Positions 29,648-39,300 of a stretch of 64,000 nucleotides of DNA are shown in pieces. The stretch is from NCBI GenBank assembly GCA_011033025.1, contig WFMF01000293.1, forward strand, positions 124,001-188,000, in the 5' to 3' direction. The notes beneath the pieces are model-generated. The model worked only from the letters and a program-made list of their open reading frames with translations, did no database searches and was not told where the DNA came from. Both the position numbers and the translations under genes were made by a program. The stretch comes from Beroe forskalii (taxonomy: Eukaryota; Ctenophora; Nuda; Beroida; Beroidae). Position 1 is the stretch's first letter. Each line of letters starts with the position of its first letter.

Positions 29648-29712
29648 GAAAAGCTACCGTCGCCACCCCGACCGACGCCTCAATTCTGCAGTTCCAATGC
29701 CCATGCTGGAGG
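29645..29712 (+). CDS. Candidate first coding exon downstream of the TATA promoter
   Basis: The ATG at 29645 opens MEKLPSPPRPTPQFCSSNAH, then AGG, up to a possible donor GG|GTACGA at 29712/29713. Read through, the frame stops after 32 codons. Proline-rich residues resemble nothing specific. No convincing second exon was found; an acceptor at about 29761 with a donor CTG|GTAAGT at about 29843 gives an open frame only in an incompatible phase. It may instead be an untranslated leader. Confidence 0.3.
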
Positions 29713-30670
29713 GTACGAAATAATTGCACCAACTCATTGGTAATTAGAAATTCCTTATGCAGGGCTTTTGGCACGGATTCCCGGTTTTAATATAGAATTC
29801 AGTGATCTGCACTCATTCAATTGCTCGTCGAGCCTGAGGCCTGGTAAGTCCTGCCAACCAATTCTCGATTCGTTCTGTGATAATATTCCTGATTTTATTA
29901 GCCACGAGTACAATAGCCCCTAAAGGTTCTTCTGAAACCCAATTTCATGAAATGAGCGTTTATTGTTTTATATCTGTGGTGAGTGCCACCTGAGGAGCTG
30001 AGTGTTTGGAGGTAGTATTTGGGGGTCTAAGGAAGGTGAGACAGCAGACACGGGGGACGCGTTTAGAACCCAGCTCCGCGGAGCCCACGGAATCACGGAT
30101 CTTCCTTGACAATTTTTAATACAATCCATCAGCTACCCATTTTGTTAAAATAACAAACGACTTCTAATTGTCCTTTGGGCGACAAAACACCGTAGATTAG
30201 ATGAAAAATTTCGGCAAATCAAAGGCCAGGGGCCCTGCTAGCGCGTCTGAACAATTTCACAAGTAAACATGGCTAAATTAGTGTTATGAATTAAAAATGT
30301 CCTCTCGCGGCTTGCTCGCTATGTTCCACGATCGAACGCATGGTAATTGATGAAATTGGTGGGTATTACACGCAGTGTCATGATTGAGGGTGAGACACAC
30401 AGGTCCGCTGCACAGTGAATTTGTATTCAGCAGCCCTGTTCATATTAGACAGGGCGTCGTCAAGCAGCATCCAGAGCAGGAGATGACAGGGAGGAGAGAG
30501 AGAGAGAGCTGTGTGAGTAGGTATCAGCTGCAATTATAGGGCATTGTACGTGGCAGGCTAACACACGGACAACCCTCAGGGACACTCCCATTAGGAGTAG
30601 AACTCTGAGTAGAACTCTCCCGGAGGGCTGCCAGGAGGTGAATAGACATTCCGTGAAGCGTCACCCACCT
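29713..30670. other. Stretch without a recognised gene
   Basis: It includes a good donor-like CTGGTAAGT near 29842 and a short GAGAGAGA run near 30493. No supported exon. Confidence 0.35.
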
Positions 30671-30673
30671 CAC

Positions 30674-30858
30674 CACTCAAAGGAGCACCACGTCACCACA
30701 ATGAGAGTAAGAGCAGCCCCCGTTAACAGAAACACAGCACCACAAAGGGAACAATCGCCCATTACAGCATTGTATCCAGCTGCACTTGGTAGCATGCCTG
30801 TGAAAATGTAATTCGATGAGAGTTTTTCCTGCCATGAGCTCACTGGGTTTATTGTCAT
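30674..30858 (-). CDS. Candidate 5' exon of a membrane protein
   Basis: The ATG at 30858 (caca in front) opens MTINPVSSWQEKLSSNYIF and leads to a hydrophobic segment CGAVFLLTGAALTLIVVTW, with a donor-like TG|GTGAGG at 30674/30673 just before an in-frame stop. The frame is open further upstream to about 30939 and could also begin at an acceptor (tttag) at about 30934. The composition and the Gly-Ala helix look protein-like, but no family is recognised and no second exon was found downstream on the minus strand. Confidence 0.35.
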
Positions 30859-30939
30859 TGTGACGTGATGGTTATCCGGGTTTATGCGAGGAGGGCTAGC
30901 GACATGGTGCTCGATGCCTTTGTCATACGGACTAAACAC

Positions 30940-31615
30940 GATTCATGACGGGATAAACGCGGCCGATGGGCCTCTTAATCTGTTTCGAATGTCTCGGTAA
31001 CAATATTCCGGCATTATACTCAAATATGTTTTCTGTGATATGAAAAGATGGAAAGAATACGGCTACATGAGTGGATTTGCAGTATTTGCAATCCAGACAA
31101 TCTTCATATACAATACTCTTCATAGACAAAAACTCTTGAAATCGCTGTCTTAGTACTTGTCTAATATTTCGTCAGTAAAAGCGAAGATCAAGAATGCAAA
31201 CGTGAAACGTTTCATATATGAACTGTAGTTTGACAAAGTTAACGCAATTTGGCAATTAATCTGAGCTAATTAAGGTAGTCTGGACTATGAACTATGAAGT
31301 TATTTTCAGTTTTACGTCTTGGGAGAATTCTGAATAACAGATTTGATGATGATGAATACGACTAAACTCACATTTTCAAATTAAATATATGAAAATTTTT
31401 AACCAACCTTTTTTAGTTTTTTGAGGGATCACTAACAGAAGGGTGTTTCAAGGGTGTATTGATATATTGAAGATTCTCGGGTCCGGCACACAAGGTGTCA
31501 GACGTCAGAGATACGGCAGTACTAGTAGGATTTTACCCTACCCTCCGCCGCGCGCACTATTTCCGCAGGGGAGTCTGCAACACGACCTTCCAAATTCCCG
31601 AGCGAGTGTTGCGCG
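30940..31615. other. Intergenic stretch
   Basis: No gene is recognised. A GC-rich patch at 31540-31640 shares gtgttgcgcgctagggat and following bases with 3971-4000, marking a dispersed repeat. Confidence 0.4.
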
Positions 31616-31619
31616 CTAG

Positions 31620-33415
31620 GGATAGGTGAAATCCATTTTACGGCAGTACGGAACAGTGATACGATGGAATGGTGTCAGGGATACAAGGTCAGGGATACGT
31701 CAGAATGGTGTCAGGGATAAGTGAGAATTGTGTTAATGATATAATAAACTAGCGTCCGTGATACGATACATAATTGATTTTGTTCATACATTAAACTGGT
31801 GCCAGTGATGCGGTATACTGGTCTCAGTGATGTGTTAAACTGGTGTCAGTGATACAGTACATTGATTTCGGCCATGCGGTAGACTGGTATCAGTGTTGTC
31901 GGTTGCGGCAGACTGGTGTCAGTGATGCAGCAGACCGGTAGTGGTATCAGTGATGCAGCAGACTGGTTTCAGTGATGCGGTAGACTGGTGTCAGTTATGT
32001 GATACACTAGCGTCAGTGATGCGGCACTGCGGCAGACTGATGTCAGACTCAGTGATGCGGCGCACTGATTTCAATGCTGCAGCAGACTGACGTCAATGCT
32101 GCAGCAGACTGATGTCAGAGATGCGGCAGACTGGTATATGTGATGCAGTGGACTGGTGTCAATGATGCAGCAGACTGGTGTCAGTGTTGCGGCATCTGGT
32201 GTCAATGATGCGGCAGACTGGTGTCAGTGATGAAGCGTACTGGTGTCAGTGCTGCAGCATATAGGCGACAATGATGCGGATTGCGGCAGACTGGTGTCAG
32301 TCATCAGTGATGTGACGGACTGGTGCCAGTGAAGCGGTAGACTGCTGTCGGAGATACAGTTCATTGATTTCGGTAGCAGATGCAGCAGACTGGTGTCAGT
32401 GATGCGGTAGACTGGTTTCAGTGATGCAGTAGACTGGTGTCAGTATTATCACTATACTTCGCGTATTATTAATCCGCCGGGCTATGCATCTATTCTAGCG
32501 CGCAACTGTATTAAGTGACGGCATATGCCCGGCGGATTACTAATACGCCAAGTATAGTGTCAGTGATGCGGCACTGAGGGAGACTGATGTCAATGATGCA
32601 GCGCACTGGTGTCAATGCTGATTTCACGGATCGGGTCGTTGAATAAGAGTCGCATGATTACAATTGATGAGTAGTTTGTTAATTCTCTTTTGACTCAATG
32701 GTACAAATACAAATGTAAACGAAGTGGTTCTTTAATGGTTCTTTAATGTCAATGCTGCAGCAGACTGATGTCGGTTATGCAGCGCACTGATGTCTATGCT
32801 GCAGCAGACTGATGTCACAGATGCGGCAGACTGATATATGCGATGCAGTGGACTGGTGTCAGTGCTGCCGCATATTGGTGTCAATGATGCGGCAGACTGG
32901 TTTCAGTGATGCAGCAGACAGATATCTGCGATCTAGCGGACTGGTGTCAGTGATGAAGCGTAGTGGTGTCAGTGCTGCAGCATATTGGTGACGATGATGC
33001 GGATTGCGACAGACTGGTGTCAGTGATGTGGCAGACTGGTGTCAGTGATGTGGCAGACTGGTGTCAGTGATGTGGCAGACTGGTGTCAGTGATGTTGCAG
33101 ATTGATGTCAGTGGAGTGGCAGACTGGTGTCAGTGATGTGGCAGACTGGTGTCAGTGATTTGGCAGACTGGTGTCAGTGATGTGGCAGACTGGTGTCAGT
33201 GATGTGGCAGACTGGTGTCAGTGATGTGGCAGACTGGTGTCAGTGATGTGGCAGACTGGTGTCAGTGGTGAGGCAGACTGGTGCCAGTGATGTTGCAGAT
33301 TGATGTCAGTGGAGTGGCAGACTGGGGTCGGTAATGTGCCAGACTGGTGTCAGTGATGAGGCAGACTGGTGTCAGTGATGTGGCAGACTGATGTCAGTGA
33401 TGAGGCAGACTGGTG
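31620..33415 (+). repeat. 22-bp minisatellite (GCAGACTGGTGTCAGTGATGTG)
   Basis: The left part (31620-32440) is diverged, with period slippage between 20 and 24 bp. The right part (about 33005-33415) is homogeneous with nearly identical units, so recent expansion occurred at the right end. The array is interrupted by a MITE (32450-32559) and by unrelated sequence (about 32615-32745). Confidence 0.9.
32450..32559. mobile_element. 110-bp MITE inside the 22-bp minisatellite
   Basis: The left end CACTATACTTCGCGTATTAT, continuing taatccgccgggc, and the inverted right end agree over about 33 bp with two mismatches. Minisatellite units flank both sides, which dates the insertion after array formation. 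Confidence 0.75.
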
Positions 33416-34055
33416 TGACTTATATACTTATTCAGTTGACTGCAGCCAGAAAATAGAAACACTATTCTATACTCCTATATTCAGAGGCCAATATCAACGT
33501 TTGGACGGTGTGATTCTTCAGTTCAGATAGAGCTACAACTTCGTGTTATCAATATCTAACGATTCCTCGACTGCTATCATAACAATAGCAAGTCCAAAAT
33601 TTAGGTTTATTGATTAATGAACTTTACAAGAGATAAATGGATGCCAGTTGTTTAATATTCATATAACCCTGATTGTTTGTATGAAGATTCTTGTTTTGAT
33701 GAGCAATCACCTAAGAAAACAACTAAGAATATGATAAACAACCGACCGTTATCTTTTATTTTGTAGAAACACAGGTCCCATAATATGGACAAAACTCAGT
33801 TCAATGTACATTTTTGTCACTTCTTTAAGTGTACGTACTTAGTTTCATTTTGAAACAGTTATTTTCATAAAGATCGATTTTATACAGACCCGTTAATAAA
33901 ACAAATCCTGTTCGCAGATTACATCGAAGAAACCGTTATGATAAACGCAATGTCGCCTCGGAGTCTGGACCTTATCTTTCATTTCAATATACGTATCCGT
34001 GATATAACAATCTAAATCCGGGAGTCTGTGTGGCGCCATGAAGACTAGGCTTCTA
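33416..34055. other. AT-rich intergenic stretch
   Basis: No gene or repeat recognised. Confidence 0.4.
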
Positions 34056-34058
34056 AAT

Positions 34059-34138
34059 CACGTGACATGCTCCAACGCTTCCTATTGGCTGCGCGTGCCT
34101 ACAACGCTTCCTATTGGCTGCGCACAACTTGTCACGTG
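34059..34138. promoter_or_regulatory. Symmetric E-box / double CCAAT-box block
   Basis: CACGTGAC (34059-34066) and GTCACGTG (34131-34138) face each other and enclose two direct copies, 29 bp apart, of caacgcttcctattggctgcgc (from about 34072 and 34101), each with an ATTGG (inverted CCAAT) box. The arrangement is promoter-like. About 250 bp further on, a short ATG frame reaches a strong donor GAG|GTAAGC at 34387/34388, possibly a first exon; its partner is unknown and could be an upstream leader of the zinc-finger gene. Confidence 0.45.
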
Positions 34139-35895
34139 ACTTGTTAATTGTTATCCATACACACGGTAAGGGGAGATAAGAGTCTGAGTGGTATACGACT
34201 ATCACACACAACGCATTAATCACACATACATTTCCTTGTTACCGGGAGTGTTATTTGTGAGTTTATTTCTGCGTGTCTCAGTTATAAATTTGCGATCAAA
34301 TGGGCATCTCCGTTTGCGCCTTTCTTGTTTTGTTTGCTATAATATGAAGTTGCTTTCTGTGATATGACGCATTGCACTAAAGCTGAGGTAAGCTGTTAAG
34401 CTGTTAAGTAAAATTAGTTTTATCTTTATCATTTTCATTGCAACAGTAACACTAATAAATCATTGAATTTACAAATAATGAAGGTCCTTATAAATAGCAG
34501 TTGTAAAGCTTATCATCAAATAGATCATACACTGAGTTTCGGAAACATTGTACTGTATCACGTTGTACCGTGCCAAAAGAAACTTCGTAGCTTTGATATC
34601 TCGGAAAATGTAGAGTGTAGCCGTGTATTTGGTTGATGATTCCACATTCCACACTAAAATACAAGAATGCAGGTATACTGATAAGGGGTCACAGTGTAGG
34701 TACAGCTGATTGTTACCGCGTGTAGTTTATACTCGTATACCCTGTCAAGCGTCTTAGAAACACTGACCAAACAGTACATTTCATACTCCAGGGTGAACTC
34801 GACTGCCATCTTTTGATAATGAATTTTGGGCAAACACTTCGCTGTTGCTGTACTCTACTATGGCAATACACTTCGCTGATTTCATCAGATATTTCTAAGA
34901 ATAGTATTCAAATTACATGCTCCTAGTTGATAGTTGAGCGGATCATGAAAAACCTCTTCCACATGTTTCAGATAAAGTTGAAATCAAGGATAACACTGGC
35001 CATGGAGCCATGGCGTAAGAAGAAATTGATGGAAGTCATATTCTTCATCTTGGAGTATAATCAGCAAAGAGAGGGCTCCTCTTGATTCCTTCACAAAATA
35101 AAGGTATGGTGGAGTATGCTAAGGCTTCTGCCACAGAGCCACTTGTCAATGGAGGCCACCAGTGGCGACCAAATTGTCGGCATTGATGACAACAATGATA
35201 TATTGACAAAAATGATGACACTGCCACAATCTCCACTTTCGCAAGAATCATTATTCACTTTCGAATAAAAGTTCCTCACGACTGTGCTGAAATTTGTGCA
35301 ATAATGGAACTCAGACTGAAATTCACAAGGGGGCTGTTGATGCGATCAACTCATAAGACAGTATTATCTTATTTGTCCGTGACCACTATAATATATGACC
35401 TAAGAATTTGTACTGTTTTAGGCGCATGTTAATTTATGATAAAAGTACATAATACCGTTCTCAGTCATTGGAATAACCTAATAACGGTGCTTCGTTCACA
35501 TTTACAATCCCTGTGTATAATATCAACTCATGAATAGTCGAAGGCTCCTGCACCAATACGTATCGTTAGCTAGCGGCACACTGGCTGCAGCTTTGGTGCT
35601 TTGTGTCTGTTGGGAGCCGACAGTGGGCTTGTTTCACCCCGCACCCCAGGAATGTCCAGTATTACAGCACCTCTTTGCTAAATGAATTTAAAATTAATAG
35701 AAATGCCACCTTGAATGAATACATACAATCACAGATGGCCGTATTTTGAGAATAATTGACGTAATTGGTGATTCCTGTTAAGTACCAACATCAGCAGGGC
35801 CTCAGAAGTTCGAGAAGAAGTCAAAAAATGCCGAAATTTGCCGAAAAAACGGCGATTTTGTGCCAATATTTCCTCACATGAACAAACATCTACTA
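34139..35895. other. Stretch without a supported gene
   Basis: Except for the donor-like GAG|GTAAGC at 34387, nothing is recognised. Short minus-strand frames (34469-34654, 35045-35279, 35729-35926) lack domain features. Confidence 0.4.
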
Positions 35896-35919
35896 GCTGA
35901 GCATCCATTACTGTGCTCT

Positions 35920-36100
35920 GAGTCACATGACCGAAACACTAGCCAATGAGAGAGCAGCAGTGGAATCACGCGCGAGAGCTGCAGCCAATGAGAGCGCAGA
36001 TCTGGCAAGTTTCTGAGAGTCACGCAGAGAGCTCCAGCTAGTGTCGAGTAGACATTGCGTAGATCTCACGTGAGGCGCGTTCCACTCCTTCGAGCTCGTC
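35920..36100 (+). promoter_or_regulatory. Probable promoter of the zinc-finger gene
   Basis: Two near-identical CCAAT-box blocks, agccaatgagag (about 35941 and 35982), are each next to a gcagcagtgg or gcgcgagagctgcagcc GC-rich patch, followed by tcacgtgagg (about 36064). The block lies 200-380 bp upstream of the start codon at 36303. There is no TATA box, consistent with a CCAAT-type promoter. Confidence 0.45.
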
Positions 36101-36302
36101 TCCTCGATTTTCATTGGCCCTCCCACTTGTGTCCCGTTATCCCAGAGTTAAGACTGACTACGATTTGTGACCATTGCGACAGTCCTAACACATCACGTGC
36201 TATCTTTCACGATTTTTTGGAAGACCGGGCCATCTGACTTTAGTTCTTACTTGAACACTTTAAGATTGTTACTACTCGACTTTTGTCTTAACCTTTGTTG
36301 AC

Positions 36303-36363
36303 ATGCTCGTTCAAAACGTGTACGACCCTTCAGTTGTTAACACTTCTCAAAATGCTAAGAAAG
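36303..36363 (+). CDS. Zinc-finger gene exon 1 (start codon)
   Basis: The ATG at 36303 reads [20 protein letters not shown] and ends with one base of a Glu codon at donor G|GTACAT. The phase fits the acceptor at 38000 exactly, which is the main support; the exon is too short to judge by composition. Confidence 0.6.
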
Positions 36364-39300
36364 GTACATATCAATTTTTACTTCTTCAATTTTTCTATCA
36401 CAACATACTTACAAATTACTTCTTTGAATTACAGTATTGCACTCGCAATGCTAAAGTAACCCTAATGTAGATGATGCTTGGAAACCTCGGACATAACTTA
36501 TATTTTTTTCCACTCAATGAAATAAAATTTTAACTAAGTCAACATTTTTTATCATAATAGACATACATAGCTTCTTTGAATTCAAACCTTCCCTTCACAT
36601 CCTCAGATGAACTAATTTCAGTTTATATGATGCAAGTTACTATGATGGAAAAATTCGGCCACAACTTAATTTTTTTTCCATTTATCTTAACTAATCTTGA
36701 CTCTTATTCAAGATGATTTTACTCTATGTAAATTTATGGCCGTGTCTATTATCGAAACAATTCAAGATAACATTGACTTACTTATTCAACTTCCTGATGG
36801 TAAAGTTAAGGTACTACATGCACGATCCCTATCTGCAAGAAATTTCTGACTTATTTCCATTGACAGAAATTTACAGAACAGAGGTTATCTCTGGCTCAGG
36901 TATATGAGGTTGATGAGAGAATAATTTCAAAAATTCAATAATTCAGTCATGAAGTAAAAAATTACTGAAAAGGATTGAGCAATGGACAAAGAACAAGAAA
37001 ATATGAGTTGTTGATGAAAAAGCTTTGTGTCGATAAATTGAATTAAACATAAATCAAATTAGGATATTTATTTATTTATGAATACGTATCAGTTACCATA
37101 GCACATTGAATGGAAAATTCAACAAAAAACTCAAAGAATCATTCAAGATTACATCAGATATTTTTATCCATTTTTACCCCCAAACTCTCAACGTTAAAAA
37201 TATTGCAATTTATTTTTGAAGGGATGGAGTTAATCCATGGTTCATCCATGGTTCATTATTTGGTGCAAAAATTCGAACTCTTAATTTTTTCTACTCATCA
37301 TCTTGTGCAAATCTAATGAAATTCAGGCACTTAGTTTCAAAAAGGTGATTTCTTGAAAATACTTCAGCCCCACAACTCTATAACAGAATTTTAGAATTTT
37401 GCACACAGTCGATCTTTTCGATTTTTAAAATTCTGAACATATGATCAATTCAAAATTCAGAAATTAAAATCTCTGGCTGTTGAAAAAAAAAATTCCTCAA
37501 CTTCAAAATATCTAACATGGCGAATAAAGTTAAAATTACTGAAAGTACAATAATTTAATTTTGTCATCTTTGTTTTGGTGAAAAATGAATTTTTGAAAAT
37601 TTCTTGGGAAAATCATGCTCTCAGAAAATTGGAGGGAAATTTGTCATGAATAAAATAGTGCCCTTAGGCGGGCGAGTAGGTATTCCCGCCACATTACGAT
37701 TTACGCTGGACAAGTGACTTGATTGCCTTTGTTTGAAATTTCCAGTCATGCAGCAAAACCATGATTTTGATGAAAATTCAATCGAAATTTTAAATTTACG
37801 ATTATTTATACTACGATTTTTTGTCTCAGGTGTGTTTATCCGGATAAATTTTATTTCATATGATTTTGTGAAAAAATTTTGACACTCCAATTTTACACTG
37901 ACTTAGCTACCAAAATTTCCACAGAAAATTCATCCATTTTTTTGAAATTTCGTCACATTTTCACGTCATTAAATAGAAATTTTATCATATTTTCTTTCAG
38001 AAAAACGGTTCCTTTGCAACGTGTGCTGTAAGCAGTTCCAACACAAGGGAAACCTGAACTCGCACATGCGTTCCCACACCGGAGAACGGCCGTACAGCTG
38101 CGATGTATGTGAAAAGAGATTCTCTACCTCTGGCATCCTGAAAACTCATATGAGGACCCACACTGGAGAGAAGCCTTACCTCTGCGACACTTGCGGCAAA
38201 CGATTCTCCCACATCGGCATTCTCAAGGTGAGACTTGCTCCGTCGAATTTTCAATGATTTTCTTTGTTTCAGTTGAATTTGCCGATTTTTCCTGATTTTC
38301 TTTGTTTCAGTTGAATTTGCCGATTTTATCCTTTGAATTTGTGGTATTTTTTACTACTAAATTTCGTCTATTACCATCTCGGTCTTAAGCTTCAGAGATT
38401 GTGATTAAAATTTGTTTTTTTTATTTTACTTATATTTATTTGTCAGATTTTTTATTTGATTTGCTTTGTTTTGCCGAAATTTTTTTGCTTTGAATTTTAA
38501 AATTTTCTGATAACTTTTTCGAGTTTACTTATTGGAGTTTCCTTATTGATAATTTATTTCTTGCTGTATATTTAATCGATTCGATAACCATTCCTGAGTA
38601 GAAAACAGGCCATACAGTCTCACCTTTTCATTTTTCTGTTCCATTTTGTTCTTTTTGCTCGATATAATCAACAGATTTACTCAATAAATTTTTATAACCA
38701 AAATTTTGCAATATACATTAGATTTCAATTTTTGTCCATGAAGGTAAAGCCAAAAAAATTCATGACTTTATTGACCTCCATTTTTTCGAATCAAAATAAG
38801 CCGGGTGCTGGGAATAACTCATGCTGAGAAAGTGAGAACAACCAAATATAATCAGAAAATACCACAAATCTATTGACTACAAAAATCTGTTGGTTACATT
38901 TCGTCGAATAGTTTCATTCTTTTTGGATTCAAATTTACTAGCCGTTTTTGCTTTTGTTTTGTAACTTTTTCGCCGTTTTTCGTGACATTTAAGGATAATT
39001 GGGTGTATCTGACAAAAATATTTGAATCCACTCTTTTCCATTTGAATCAACTTTTTGCATCGTACAGTAGCCATTATCTTCTTTCGTACCTTTTTCTTGT
39101 AATTGTAAATTTTTGCTCATTGAATATTCCATTTGTTCCTTTGTCTTGTAATTGTTATTTTTTCTCATCGAATGTTCCATTTCAGAATCACATGCTGACT
39201 CATTCGGGAGAAAGGCCCCACCGGTGCCCCATTCCAGACTGTGGAAAAGACTACAGCCGTGCTGCTAACTTGAAGATTCACATGAGATCACATACTGGTG

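Noticed and set aside
29762-29843. Second exon after the TATA promoter (acceptor ..ttatgcag, donor CTG|GTAAGT)
   Set aside because: The intron would be only ~48 bp and the phase that follows from exon 1 gives an early stop; the open phase is incompatible.
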